Positions 33,420 to 46,474 of a stretch of DNA of 64,000 bases are shown here, piece by piece. The stretch's first letter is position 1; each line of letters opens with the position of its first letter. The stretch covers positions 497,501 through 561,500 of the forward strand of contig BSBK01007858.1 of the NCBI GenBank assembly GCA_027943335.1, given 5' to 3'. The position numbers and the translations under genes are program-made. This DNA is from Chamaecyparis obtusa. Taxonomy: Eukaryota; Streptophyta; Pinopsida; Cupressales; Cupressaceae. The notes below the pieces were generated by a model. The model saw nothing but the letters and a program-made list of their open reading frames with translations. It had not been told where the DNA came from and made no database searches.

Positions 33420-35450
33420 TGTTCTTCTTTTATGTGATTTCAGGTTTTAGGCGTCGACTTCCTTGAATTACTAGGATGAGTAAGCCCTATCGCAACATCT
33501 TAATGACAAGAGAGGGGAGATAACAAACATGTTCAAATTCTAACTTAAGCCATTTATTGTCCTGAAATAGTGGACAAGTATCTTATTTACTACTATTTGA
33601 ATTGATTATGTATTTTGATTTAGTCAGTTTCCCTCTTGTTGCATGTCATGTGATTGAATTTGGTTTTTGTATTAAAATGGTTTGAAGAGTTATTTAAGAT
33701 TAATTAAGTGAGATTAAATAGTTATACCTTGTGATACATTAAAATATTAAATATAAGGTTAATTAATTAATGAGAATTAATTAATTAACTATGTTTAAAT
33801 AAATAATTTAAAATTAAAGTCAAATTAATTAATTGAGAAACTTAATAATTATTAAATACAAATTAAATTTAAATGTGCAATTTGAGTTAGGTGGTTATTA
33901 GTTGAGTTGCATATTTTAAATTAATTAAAATTAAATAATGCAACTTAAAAAACACTTTCTGATAAAATTAGATCTTAATATTTTAAAATCAAGTTGAGTT
34001 AAAGTGACTTAAGTTGATGAAAATTAAATAAATAATTTTTTATTAAATTAAAGTTGATAAAATAAATGTTGGAGTTGAGTTCTTATTTCTGAAATTTTGA
34101 GTGAAGTAATTTTTTTATTATTTTTAAAGTTGAGTTCGTCTTGTTTTTGAAGGTGCATGTTTTACCCCTGGTTGTTGTATTTTCTTTATTAGTTTTCTTT
34201 TGGTCATTATTGCACACGCAAGTTTTGAGAGAAATTCATTTAGGTTTTGGAGGAAGTTCTTTTGGTGAATTTTTGGTAAAAGAAATTGTTGAAAGCATTG
34301 GAGGTTTTGGAGATTTTGGAATTGGTTTTCGATTCAATTGTGTATTGAGGTAGGGTTTTGAATCCTTTTGCAATTTCTCTTTTTGAAAGATTGTCTTCCT
34401 TGTGTTTGCCATTTGTATGTAAAAATTTAATGTTGAATTTGATGTCTTGTGAATTTGGAGAGAATGTGATTAGGGTTTTGCCAAGCAAGATCATTGTATT
34501 TCTTTAGTAAATTCTATATTTTTATTTTATATAGAATTTGGAACTGGTTTTTGATTCTAGAGAGACTACCAAGATAACTCTAGAGTTGACTTATTTTATG
34601 ACACTTTCCCATATGCATCTTAGGTTTCCTACATGTGTTGGTTGCCTCTATATTAGTATGTTTACCTTTGCAGTTCTATTATACCTCTTGAGATAGAGAG
34701 CTTTTATGATCCCTTGCTTAGTCTTGTTGTTGTGATTGGTTTTGGTGTTTGATATCCGAGTGGGTTTGTTGTTATTTCTTCAGCATGTGGGAGTGAACCT
34801 TTGGTTCCACAAGGTCGGGTGGTAGTGATTCTTTTATCATTTGAGATCCTGACGTTCATGATTGTGCTGCATAATTCTTGTTGCTGTTACATTCTTCTTG
34901 TTCTTCTTGGAGATTTGTTCATATCTACCTTAATGTTTATATTTGTATCTTGTATTAGTGTATCAAATGTGAGATCTTTCAAGATGTTGTATATGTACTT
35001 TGTATATGATTTGTTATTGCATACCTTGCGACTTGTGTACTGGATGATGGTTCGTTATGTATCCTATGTTGTTTAAGTTGTATCTATGTTGCATTTATAT
35101 GATGATGTACTGGTTATTCTTTGGCATATATGAGATTGTGTACTTATGGTTGTTCTTAGTAGATTAGTTAATTTAAAAGTAATTCTACATCATTGAACCC
35201 TTGAGAGTTGTTAATTATAATTTAGTTGTACTTATGTGCATGGTTATATCTTATGTTGTATTGCTTCTGCATTGTTATCATTATTGTTGTGTAAATTCTT
35301 AAGGAAAAAAATATTTTGTAAACATAGTAACATGTTTTAGGTTAAATTCTCTTGAATCCCCTGGTGGGGCATTATAGGGTGAGGAGGTTATGTGAATAAG
35401 GAGGTAAGATTTTGGTGAATGGTAGTCGTGCGAAGATTTTTTTGGTGTTT
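33420..35450. other. AT-rich spacer, no gene recognised
   Basis: Dense TTAATTAA motifs at 33690-34060 and T-rich sequence elsewhere. It may be part of an old LTR (see the U5-like end at 36170), but no boundary was found. Confidence 0.35.
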
Positions 35451-35459
35451 GTGCGATTA

Positions 35460-36170
35460 ATTAGACTTGCAACTTTTTTGAGAAAGGGATGAAACAAAGT
35501 CGATGAAGGGTGTTTGAGTCGAGCATGGAAGATCATACATGGAGTTTTCCTAGTCTAGGCGTGGCCAATATTTGTTGTATGTTCATAGATCTCTGTCATT
35601 GTGGAGGGTCTTTTGCAACCCCTTTGCATTTCAAAAGGGGGGTGTGGTGTCAAAAAGGAGGCAAGAGAAAATATGCACATATAAGAAGATTATTGCAGAC
35701 TTGAAAAGATAACAAAAAGATATTTCTATAGGATAATTAGTCATTTTTTAGAGCATAATTGAAGTAGGATTTGTTGCAGATTTTAAAGGAAGTTATGAGT
35801 TGAGCATGATAAAGGAGTTGAATTTCTTCTATTTTGAAGTATAGTGTGCTCTTGTTGTATATTTCAGGTTAATGGGTGCTGTGCAATTCTTGCATGGTGT
35901 TTAAAGTGCTGTGTATGTTCTAAAACTTATTGAGTTTTGTAATTGAGTTGGTGTTCAAACCGAAGTTGGTGCTTCAACTTATGTAATCTAGGTTGGTGCC
36001 CATTTCATGAATTAAAGTTATTGATGTGTCGTAGTTGCTTACCCAAAAGTATTTTCCATGTAAAATTTGGTGTTGTTCTTGTTGATATTTTCTCTCTCAA
36101 TTCTATGTCTTTGTTTATGTGGTTTCACGTGATTAAAAGTTTAAAATATTGATTCACCTCAACTCTTAGT
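35460..36170 (+). repeat. Copia LTR-like segment (U5 end)
   Basis: The stretch ends TTTTCCATGTAAAA...TTTCACGTG...AAAATATTGATTCACCTC (about 36054-36165). The last part matches the end of the right Copia LTR at 32603-32618 (AAAATATTGATTCACC) and the common form of SIRE-type LTR ends. No partner LTR, primer site or gag follows. I read it as a solo or truncated LTR; the left boundary is not determined. Confidence 0.42.
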
Positions 36171-36845
36171 ATTTTTAGAAAGTAGGTGACAGTGATAGGT
36201 TCAACCAAGGCTGAACACATGACATTAGTTCGACTGTGGTTGAACTTTGTCTTTGATAGGATTTGGAATTCAGTAAGATTCTAATTATGGATGAACACCT
36301 TGGAAAAGAATATTCAATATATGGTAAGGATCTCTAGGGTTCGAAGGGTCTTACACATGACAAAAGGCTCCAAATCTTGTTAAAAATTGTTGAAGATAGG
36401 TCATTATCACTAGTCTTTAATAGTGTTTTTTCAAATTAGAGTGTTCTAATAGTAGGTTGGTTGTAAATGTTTATGTTGCTTCACTCTATGTCTAGCATAA
36501 CAGGATTTTGGGTGTGTGAGAACATTGGAAAACTTATATGGTGTTTGGATGTTATTTTTTTCTAAAGAATATTGTAATAGGCTAATAAAAGGGCATTAAA
36601 TAATTAGGACAACTCATGAGATAATGGCATGAGGAGGAGCACCTCATTATACAGGTAGGGTTTTTACTCTATAATTGCAGTTTTCCAAGTCATATCATTG
36701 TCATTTTTCATGTTTGTTGCTGTATGTATGTTTTCACTCCGTGGTTGTCGTCCACTATAAACATAATAGATATGGACCGTTTTTCATATCTTTTTATGTT
36801 TAACAACTTATGCAATCAGTTTACGTCCATAATGAATATGTTCTA
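36171..36845. other. Spacer left of the Gypsy element
   Basis: Nothing recognised, apart from a possible very degraded zinc-binding segment of integrase at 36730-36845. Confidence 0.35.
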
Positions 36846-37776
36846 TTTTGGTAACTTAATTCATGCTCCAGGAAAAGATCTAATTCCGTTTACTACACCA
36901 TGGCCTTTTCACCAATGGGCATTTGATCTTATAAGATCCATACATATTCATTCTTCTAATGGACATACCCATATCATAACATCTACAGACTATTTTACAA
37001 AATGGGTAGAAGCAGTTCTCTTAACACAAGCAACTGGGAAACAAATATCTATGGTCATCTTGAACTATATCATATGCAGAAATGGGATCCCTCATTCCAT
37101 AGTCACAGATAATGGTGGACAATTCAAGAATAAAGACTTAGATGATCTATGTGCCAAATTCAAGATTACACAACATTGGTCTTCTATCTACTATCCTCAA
37201 GGGAATAGACAAGCAGAGGCTTCTAACAAGAATCTATTGAAAATCTTGCACTGTATAGTTAATAAAATAGGAAGAGACTGACATTTCATGATCAATCCAT
37301 CTCTCTGGGCCTATAGAACAAGTATCAGAATGCCCACTAGGGCTACACCATTCGCTTTAGTTTATGGGTCTGAAGCGATACTACCTATTGAGGTTGAAAT
37401 CCCATCACTAAGAATCAGAGTGCATGGTCTAGTAACTGATGATGACTATAGAGTGTCTAGGTTGCAAGAACTTGAACTACTAGATGAGCGCAGACAAGCA
37501 GCGTATGATCATCTCAGAGTATATTAGAAAAGAATGTCTAGAGGCTACAACAAGAAAGTCAGACATAGAGAATTTCAGGTTGGCGATCTAGTCTTGAGAG
37601 AGAATCCTAAAAATCAATCACATCGAGAACGCAAGGGGAAGTTTGAACCCAACTAGCTGGGTCCCTTTGTTATCACTACTACTTTTGGCTTTGGCACCTA
37701 TTAACTCTCAATGAATGAAGGAGAATAGCTCCGAGAACCAATCAACGTTTTCCATCTGAAGAAATTCTATGCCTAA
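36846..37776 (+). pseudogene. Gypsy integrase, C-terminal part of pol
   Basis: Integrase core with all three acidic residues still readable: Asp in WAFDLIRSI (36922 region), Asp in IVTDNGGQFKN (about 37104) and Glu in NRQAEASNKNLLKIL (about 37220). Then LWAYRTSIRMPTRATPFALV and GSEAILPIEVEIPSLRI, a basic GYNKKVRHREFQVGDLVL segment and the end PINVFHLKKFYA with TAA at 37774-37776. Stops interrupt it at 37279 (TGA for Trp before HFMINPSLWAYR), 37525 and further on. The N-terminal zinc-binding domain is not convincingly present. There is no chromodomain. Confidence 0.85.
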
Positions 37777-39718
37777 GGCATTCAGTGTTTGGTAAAATGT
37801 CTTGAAAAAATCATAAAAATTTGAAAAAGTCCTGAAAAAAATGAACATCTTGGTGAAAACCTAGCAATAGGCACCTTGATGATTTGAAAAAAATCAAAAA
37901 ATATCAAAAAACAAAAAAAAATGAGAAAAAGAAAAAGTGCCTTGGTGAAAACCTAGAAACAGGTGCCTTGGTAGCAAAAATAGAATCTCTGCCAAGATGG
38001 TGAAAACCAGACAAATGGGTGTCACTTGTTCAAAATGCTCCATCTATCAGTGCAATCTTGATCTTTCGCAGCTTTTAGTCTTGTTGTAGTTTGTACATAT
38101 CTCCTGGTTTGTTTCTGCATTTCCAGTTTTCAATAAGTCGGTTTGTACACCAATCAACAAAAGCGTCTGTATCCTATCAATGTTCAAACTTGGAGGCAAT
38201 CAATGTCATATCCTATGGCCTCCAGTGTATCTTTAGGGGCGTCATATCCAGTTAGAGTCCTTTGAAGCTTCATTTGAGTTAGTCAGTCAGTCTCCTCTCT
38301 AGAAAGGATTTTGCATCTATAACAACGCAATCAAACATCAACACAAACTGAAAACAATCTGTGCTTTTCATGCTTTTATCTCCTTGTATGCTTACTGATT
38401 CGCATTGAGATTTTTGCATATTGTGTCCTTCAAGCTCTTCAATGATGTCCTTTATAGGATTTAGAGAGTGATGACTGGGGGCATAATCTTTTCTTTGTCT
38501 TCTGCTTGTATGTGAAAATCTAACAACTTTGGAAATTCTAGATTGATATGGTGTCCGACTGTAAGAGCCTCTATCTCGAATTGGATGGCCTTGCGTAACT
38601 CAACTATTGATACCCAAAAAATTCAAGGAAGTTTGATCTAGCTATTATCTTTTTGAGTGAGTTCTTTCTCCTACTGTGAAACATGATCTTGTCTAAGGAG
38701 GTGAATGATAAAGGGTCACTATGGGTAATTCACACTAGATTTAGAATGATCTCTTGACTGTTTGATGTGTTTGTAATGCAAGGCATATTTTGGTCATCAT
38801 GATGTTTATGTTCTGATGCTTATACAAATTGCTATATCAAAATGGACATGATATTTAGGTCATCCTGGCGTTTATGCCTTACTGCTTATATCTAATCCGA
38901 CATTCCAAAAATAAAATCAATATTCATATGTCCATGGTTGTTTGACCAGTGGGTGTTGTATTGATTCTTGAGCATACAAATCGATATTCATATGTCTATG
39001 ATTTCATAACTAGTGGGCATTGTATTGATTTATCCGGTTACCTAAAAATTCAATGATGAAAACGACCGACACATGATCAATGACTAGGTCCTAGGTCTTC
39101 GGTTGCATATCATTCTGGATGTTTCTTTGCATTTTGCATGTTTGCACGATCTCACAATGTTTGGATAAACTTCAAAGCTTAAACAATTCTTTGATCACCT
39201 CTTCAAATCTAACAAGAGCTGAAATCTAACATGAAGGTCTCTTCACAAAACCGCAAACAGTTACTATCATGGGTTAAACATCCTTTTTGACATAAGACTG
39301 AGTACTTGTCTTCATCAAAACCTACAAAAAATATCATGTGTATCGTTGCATTTACATTTCATATCATAACCATTCCATCTTTTGCATTACATTGCATAAG
39401 CATAAATCATACATATATCTTTACATAATCAATTACATATGCATAACATCCATATATGTGAAAGAAATCATTGCATTGCATAAATCCATACATACATTCT
39501 ACATTACTCATAGCATAAGAATCACATGATATCATCATAAATCAAAACATGACAAGTACAAATGAAGTCACAACCAAAATGTCGATCTCATATATATCAT
39601 AAAAATCAAACTAGTCAGGGGTGCACTACCGGCACAGTATACAAAAGAATGAGCTATCAGAGTCAGAACAGTATATCTATGGACAAAAAGATTAAAAATA
39701 TCAGAATGAGAAAATAGA
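37777..39718 (+). other. Gypsy 3' spacer with GGTGAAAACC and short tandem repeats
   Basis: The motif GGTGAAAACC occurs three times (about 37852, 37947, 37999), a common phrase downstream of pol in plant Gypsy elements. A purine tract ACTGGGGGCATAAT lies near 38471. A 64-bp tandem duplication spans about 38917-39040 (units begin TC(A/G)ATATTCATATGTC(C/T)ATG), and a CAT/CATA-rich stretch follows at 39330-39560. No sense ORF is present. Confidence 0.6.
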
Positions 39719-41635
39719 TCAGCTATCAGCCTGATCCTCTGCATTTGGTGGAGGTGGAGGTGGTGCATTTGGTACTGCCTCAGCTCTAGGCGCTCTGGCT
39801 CCCTCTGATGCCATCATATACTGAGAGTAGGAAGGAACTCTTTGTGCAGCAAGAACAACATCATAGTAGGCAGAAACGTAGTAAGTGACATGAGAGGTAT
39901 GATGAGTAACCTCTGTCTGTAATCTCTGAACCTCCTCACGAAGCTCGACACACTGTCTATTTGCCTCTAGGAACCTCTCCTCCCAGTGAGCACTGCATAC
40001 CTTCAGGTCCTTGACCTATAATCTGAGTTGTCTGATGACCTCCTATGGAGACATAGGTACAGTGAGGTTCACATCAACTGCTGGCATATCCGTATCTGTG
40101 GCTGGCTACTCTGCAGTCTCTGCTCTCTGTGCCTTATGGTGTCTCACCTCAACACCTAAATCAAAAGAAGTATCACCCTGTGCTGGATCTAGATCACCAC
40201 CACCTATGCACTGCTCTACTGCAAGTACCTCCTCAGTAGTACCAACACTACCTAAAGTGCCGCCCTCTCCCCTTGTCCATCTCTGTGAACCTCTAGGCCT
40301 ATCTACTGTGGAACTAGTGGGATGAGAGGGCCTCATCTGTCCAGCTGGTCTCTGAGGAGGAGCCATCGCTCTAGGTCTCGGAGGTGTAGGGTGCACAATA
40401 GGAGCCTATGTTCTCGGACCCTGTCTCATCGGAGCCCCAGTAACATCCATAGCCTCCTCCATGGAAGGTATCAGCTCAGTAGGATTAGAAAACCTATGGA
40501 TCAGGTGGTCTACGAGCCATGCAATATATCCATTTGTAACCCCAGCATCGACTACCTGTGGTCGGTACTCCCAGTCCCTGCCTACAATAGCACTGTACTC
40601 CTATGAACAAAAGGCATAGGAAATCCTCATGGTCCATCCAAGTCTGAGCTCACGAGCTATCCGAGCATAAGTGGCATAATCCCCAGGTGCATCCTGCACT
40701 CGTCCATACTGCTGCCACACCTTGGTAATAATAAATCTCTCTAGTATGGAGGATGATCGTCCAATCAGCATACGACTCTGATAGAAGAAATTGAACTGCT
40801 CTTGTGCAGTAGGCCAAAGCTCAATATCTACATAAGGCCTCCATCAAACCAAGGTCATGTCATCAAGGCATCACCTCCAATACTCTATGTGGCCCATATG
40901 AACCTGCGTGACATATCCAGCATAAATATATATAACAGGCTCCTGTGGCTGTCGTTGAGCCTGGCACACTGGTCTCAACATGGGGATATGCTCCCATGCC
41001 CAGATCTGTAAAACTAAAGCACTAGTAGCAAAAGACTTGCTCTCCTGACACACTACCTCGTGCATCTCAGAGAACATATGGGCTAATAGACACTAACCCC
41101 AGGCTAACTCAGAAGGAGTCGCCATCAAACGTGCTACCATTGGTGCCTAGCCCATCAATAAATCATTCTGTTGATGGTCATACATGATAATCCCTCCTAT
41201 CATCCTGACAATAATGCACTCTAGCCTGTGCGTTTGTCCATAACGCTGTACCAAGGTCTCCCAAGAAATAGAGGTTGTCATCTGTGTGTCATCTCTAAAG
41301 AGACGTCTACATGCTAATAGACCTGAGTTCCCTAAACTCACATACTCTAGACACCAACCTGCATGGAAGGGAATGCGCAGTATATGGTAAACATCCTCTG
41401 GAGTCACAGTAATCTCCCCAATCGGCAAGTGGAATGTCTGATTCTCTGAATGAAATCTCTCAATCAAAGTAGTCAAAAGTCTGAGATTTACCCTAATCTT
41501 GGGTAAATGAATCAGATACTCAAAACTGCACGAAGCAAGGTGAACCCTCATGGGGTCTGGTAGTGATACACAGTCTCTACGTAGCTGGATGTGAGATATG
41601 CACATGAACATCCGGATATATGACTTACACAGCAT
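39719..41635 (-). pseudogene. Antisense ORF of the Gypsy element: plant mobile domain protein
   Basis: Read on the minus strand from ATG at 41635 to TGA at 39719-39721, one frame of 1917 bp (638 codons) holds throughout, with no frameshift, but with internal stops at 41147, about 41089, 40871, about 40844, about 40602, about 40404 and 40106. The N-terminal third contains LTTLIERFHSENQTFHLP, GEITVTPEDVYHILRIP and LQIWAWEHIPMLRP, the signature of the plant mobile domain (PF10536, aminotransferase-like/PMD) found in MAIN-type host proteins and retroelement ORFs. A proline-rich stretch, a short coiled coil (LREEVQRLQTEVTHH) and a Pro run at the C-terminus follow. Function in the element is unknown. 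The stops fit C-to-T/G-to-A decay of Gln, Arg and Trp codons. Confidence 0.82.
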
Positions 41636-43248
41636 AGAAATAGGGAACCCTATTAGTAATTTGGCTATAGAATAGGTTACAAGTACAGGAATTGAACAGG
41701 TTACTATTTCAGAAGGTAGGTTAAAAGCTCAGCAATCAGGCTAAAAGATCAAAAAATTCAAAAATTTGCCTTAGAAATGAGTTTTGGGCTCACTATTTTT
41801 CGAATGACAAAGTAGACTGGAATCAAAACTTGTACAAGTTTTCACCAGTTACCATACAACAAACAATGATGATATGACACTGCATACCTCATCGTACGAA
41901 TTATGAGGGACTCGATGAAACGTCGTACGACTCTTGGGTCCCTCTCATATGAGTCTTGGGGGGTATTGATATGACAACCTAGCTAGGGTTTAAAAGTTGT
42001 ACGAGTCTCGGAGGGGAGTCATACGAGTTTCCATGCATAGAGAAATGAAAGTTTAAAACGTACAAAAATAAGCTAAAAATGCTACAAACATGGAAAAATT
42101 GAATTTTCGTAGAGGCACAGAGGTCCACCTACCGGATGTCCATACTGTCGAGGTCTCTGGTGTCTCTAGATATGCTCAAATCGATGTGAACTGATAGGTA
42201 CCTTCATTTCTACCACTTTCTTGCTTAGAGGGCTCCACAAGGTTTTAAAAGTCAAAGGTGAATAATGAAATGAAAATGACCCTTCCGACCTTTATATACC
42301 TTTTTGACCTAATTTTCAAAAGTGCTTCATTTTTCACAAAAAATGCACCCTTGGCTAATTTCGATGTTCTGAACCCATTTCCAAGATCAAAATCAAAATT
42401 TGAGATCGTTTACTATGTCAAAATCATGATTTAAAATTTTCAGACCTAGGATGGTCTACTGCTTGCATAATCGACCTTCAATCATCACATAAATCTAGAA
42501 TTCAACTAAACTGATTATCTTACATCAAACTATCAAAATTTCACCATGGTCAACTCATGGTCAAACCTAGTCAAACTTGGTCTCCAGGACCTCTAAACGA
42601 TGCATAACGCATTTCTTGAATGTGTATAACCACTTCTCAAATTAATTAACATGCTTTTAAACCACTTAATGCTGACTTTTCTTGTCAGATTTCAATTTTA
42701 ATCCCGAAGGGGGCATGGTATTGCATATCATTCAAGTCTATAAATCTGATTCTATCAATCAATCTTTCCTCAGTAATCAAGACAACAACCACGTCTTGTT
42801 GCTGACTCATCAAAAGTCCTCGTCGCTTGGGGAAAATCTATCATCACTTGAGGCATATCAGATTCATCGAGATCCATATCAATCTGGTATTCTCCTAATC
42901 TTGTAAACTGTATCAATTTTTCATAACCATTGGTTCATTAGTGTTATTTCCTTGGGTTCTTTGTAACTGAAGGGTTCAGATGTGATACCAATGTGATTCT
43001 TATTGACAATCAAGTCTGGAATCGGTCACTCACTTCTTCATAATCATAACGTTTAGAATCAGGTGTTTTGGCACTTTTTCGTAATCATCGGTTCATCGTT
43101 GTTATAGTTAACATTATCTTTGGTCATTCAGGACCTAAATCATCAAATCTTTCAATCGGTTTCTGTCTTGGAATCAGTTCATCTTTCAAATCAATTTCAG
43201 TATCATAAATAGATTGTCTTTGAACCACTGCGCTTCGCACAATAATTC
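41636..43248. other. Gypsy spacer upstream of the antisense ORF
   Basis: No coding feature is recognised on either strand. It would contain the promoter and 5' leader of the antisense frame if that was ever transcribed from its own start. Confidence 0.4.
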
Positions 43249-43262
43249 AAAGAGGGGCAAAA
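43249..43262 (+). other. Polypurine tract of the Gypsy element
   Basis: AAAGAGGGGCAAAA lies directly before the TG start of the 3' LTR. Confidence 0.75.
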
Positions 43263-46022
43263 TGTAATACCCCAAAAATGGGCTATAGGTTCATTGACCT
43301 CCTACATCTTCAAATCGAACGAAATCGACAAATGAAGTCCTAACCTAAGGCACATTTGCACATCATCGAATCTTAACTGATTATCCTAAATTCTGCATCG
43401 GGGAATAGTCCTTGAATATTCCTAATTATCTTAATTATCTTTAATTTAATGATTATTTGGTGGTAAATCACTTTTATCCCAAAGTTTGATTAATTGAATA
43501 TTCTGGATATTTAATTAATTAGATTTAATTCTACCACTTAGTTATTTAATCGAATTTAATTATATTTATTCCTAAAATTGTATTTGTGAGCAAGGCTTTC
43601 GAGGGTACCTGTTACCTGTTTTGAAAGGCTTAAATCATTCAAACGTTAAGAGTCTAAACTAGCATTCAATCAAAACAAAAACAAAGAGCTCTAAGCAAAG
43701 CCACCTCAGATTGAGCTAGAAACAGTTTTGCACCCATGCACTGTTTGATTTGCTCAGATTAGAGGGATGTGGGTGTGCTCTCTAAGCACTTGGAGCATAC
43801 TCTAAATGCATTATAAGATGGATTGAAATCCATGAAAACCCCAAAATGGCACAAAAACAAGTATAGAACACCTGATTTGCCCCTAAGGCCTCAAGGATCC
43901 AAAAATGCTTTAATGGAGATTAAGCTACATGATGGGTAATCTAGCATTGATTTTAGACCAAATTAGAGATGTGATATGATGCTATGCTATGCAAAACAAT
44001 AAGAAAAGCTATGTTAATCCATTATTACTAAGCTATGATGAGCTAAAAATGCTTGAAAGTAAACTAAATTAGAATGATTTGCTAAGATCTAACATGAAAA
44101 TGGCATTATAAGTTTGCTATTGCTTGAGAATGAAAGTGGATTGATTTGCTCTTGAAAGGATGGGTATTTATAGGATTTCTAAAGGCTTGGGGTAGGAGGA
44201 ATGAATGGCCAGGATTGAAATCTTTAAGAGAGGCCAAGATTCATTCAAAGGGAAGCACATGGATTGTGCTAGTTCTCAGCCAATCAGGAGGTGACACATG
44301 TCACAAGGTGAGTGGATGAAGGGAAGGGCAAAGAGGAGTCAACAAAGGGGGCTCCAAGCTCATAACTCTCCAAATAAATGCTTGTAAGAGCAATGAATGG
44401 GCTTTAAGAGGCTTTGAAGACTTTGGGGAAGCAATAAATGCTTTGTGGTTGAGATATTTGGAAGGGAAGACTTTGCTTTGGTTTAGGAAAGTCTTAAGCT
44501 TGGTTAGGATTGCACAAAGGTTTAAGGGTAGGATTAGGATTAGATTAGGACAAACTAGGATTAGGATGGGTGAAGAGGTTGGATTTGAGAAGATTCTAGA
44601 AGAGTCTATAATTCTCCTTGGTTTCATGGAATAAAAGTTTATTCATTCCAAAAGCTTAAGTTTTAGGAATATTTATTAAAATATTTTCAATAAATATGAA
44701 AATTAAATATTTAACCTTAATTAAATATTTAGCCTTGAGATTAGGGTTAGAAAAGATGGGATTAGCCTTTTAATCGAGATTAAGAAGGAATTAGAAGATT
44801 TTGGAAGAGGTTAGTGGTCTTAGGAAAAATGGCCAACTTTTGGTCAAAAAAATAAATTAATTTTTTATTTTGGGATTTTTGGTCAATTTATTAATTAAAA
44901 TAATTAATAAATAAGGAGATAATGTTTAAATAAGATTTAAACATTTTTGGAAGGGATTTCTTAATTAAATATTTTTAATTAAGAAAAAGAGATTTAATGA
45001 CATAAAAATAAATTAATTAATTAAATAAATAATTAATTAATAAATGATGATGTCATCAGGGATTTTTCAGAAAATAAAAATACTTTATTTTCTAAAGGAT
45101 TTTTAGGTGTCTACAATATTATTTAATTCTGACAATAAATCAAAAATCTCATGACTAATTGATTAAATTCTTATTTAATTAATTAAAGTCAGTTGTCAAA
45201 TTTAATGATATAGTTTTTGAGTAAAAGTTTGATTTAATAATTGATTAACCCATAAATCAGTTATTTTAATTCAAAAATTAGTTAAGTTGAGGATAAATTA
45301 CTTTATTTATTTAATTAATTCTAATTAATTGTGCACATTCAAATAGTAGTTAAGCTTTAAATCATAAAATCAATGCAAGTTGTTAACTTTTGGAAACTCA
45401 ACATCCATTTTGAGTTCAAAGACGATCTAGACTTTTGATTTGAGTTAAAAAGCTGTTGTTACATGATTTGCATGATTTTGTGAGTTAATTATCTCTAATT
45501 TCTTGTTGACTAAAAAATCAATTTGAGTTCATCAAGAGTGATTTATGACTTTTCTCATGCACCTCCAAAACCCTGAATTTCTATAAAATCAAGGCTTCAA
45601 CTCTTCAATCCACAATCCACGAAATTGCATCCTCACGTTGCTGAATTGGTGATCGAAGAATCTATCTTTGCGAATCAAAGCTGTTGTGAGATTTTCATTG
45701 TTTTGAAGCATTCATATCATTTAGCATATAATTCTTAGATTAATTGCATATCATATCAGTTTCATTTAGAATAGATTCATATTCAATTTTTCATCATAAT
45801 TGCATAGAAAATACAAAAATATAGATTAATTTCATATCCATATTTTGCATTCAAATCCTTTGTTTAGGTGTCGTCAATGTCACTGGTCTTGATCTAATCT
45901 GAGAAGATCATACTCGCACCTACTAGAAGGCAGTAAATTGCATGGTTAGTTTAGTTTCCATTTCATTGCACGATTTTGAGTTTTGCTAACCTCTAATGTT
46001 TTACTGAGATGTTGTGTCTACA
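43263..46022 (+). repeat. 3' LTR of the Gypsy element, split by a nested LTR
   Basis: Starts TGTAATACCCC at 43263 after the polypurine tract and ends TGTCTACA at 46022, with a TATA box (CTATAAAATC, about 45590). Without the nested insertion (43585-45115 plus its duplication) it would be about 1.22 kb. The 5' partner is missing from the window. Confidence 0.68.
43585..45115 (-). repeat. Nested solo LTR in reverse orientation
   Basis: A 1531-bp block with TG...CA ends (on the minus strand TGTAGACACC...GCTCACA), flanked by GTATT (43580-43584) and ATATT (45116-45120), a 5-bp duplication with one transition. On the minus strand a canonical CCTATAAATACCC box lies near 44165-44177, placing U3 before and R-U5 after it. 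No internal region, primer site or second LTR is present, so it is probably the product of LTR-LTR recombination. Confidence 0.65.
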
Positions 46023-46474
46023 ACTAGGTACAAAATTCACACACACAGGTGGTAGTAAATCTCCATACAAAACATAATTACCATCATGATATATACTTAT
46101 AGGGTACATAACATGACATGACATGATGGTGGTGGTGGTGGAGCAGATGGAAGATGTGAGCTTGTCGCTCCAATGGTGAACTAGACCATTGTTGGTTTTC
46201 TCTTTTTGGTAGACAGTCCTGTATATTGTGAAAGTTCACAAAAGGTCAACTAACCCTACATTCCCATGCAAGTTCCTAAGTACATTTTATGTTTACATTT
46301 AAGTAGTTAAGCATTCCCATGAAAATTTAAAAGTGTGAGAAAAGGATAACATATAATCTTTTACTATTTTAGTGGAGTAATTACTATTTAGGAATTTAAA
46401 ATAAGTTGTCGAAAAAAGTAGGAGTTGAAAATAATCAGTGATTGCATATTGCTAAAAATACCACATGGCTCCAC
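46023..46474. other. Short spacer
   Basis: Nothing recognised, apart from a short (GGT)n near 46126-46140. Confidence 0.5.

Larger units (their letters stand above)
36846..46022 (+). mobile_element. 5'-truncated Ty3/Gypsy element, probably Tat lineage
   Basis: The order is: integrase end of pol, a long spacer with tandem repeats, an antisense mobile-domain frame, a polypurine tract and a 3' LTR. An extra ORF in antisense orientation between pol and the 3' LTR, a repeat-rich 3' untranslated region and pol ending in INxFHLKKFY are features known from Tat-lineage elements. The 5' LTR, gag, protease and RT are absent. The 3' LTR is interrupted by a later insertion (43585-45115), so the element was in place before it. 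Confidence 0.72.

Noticed and set aside
33187..33450. 87-codon frame with His-Thr repeats
   Set aside because: The repeat is the (AC)n microsatellite read in frame; no other support.
40011..40606. Plus-strand open frames at 40011-40325 and 40322-40606
   Set aside because: They are antisense to the mobile-domain frame, whose domain signatures are on the minus strand.
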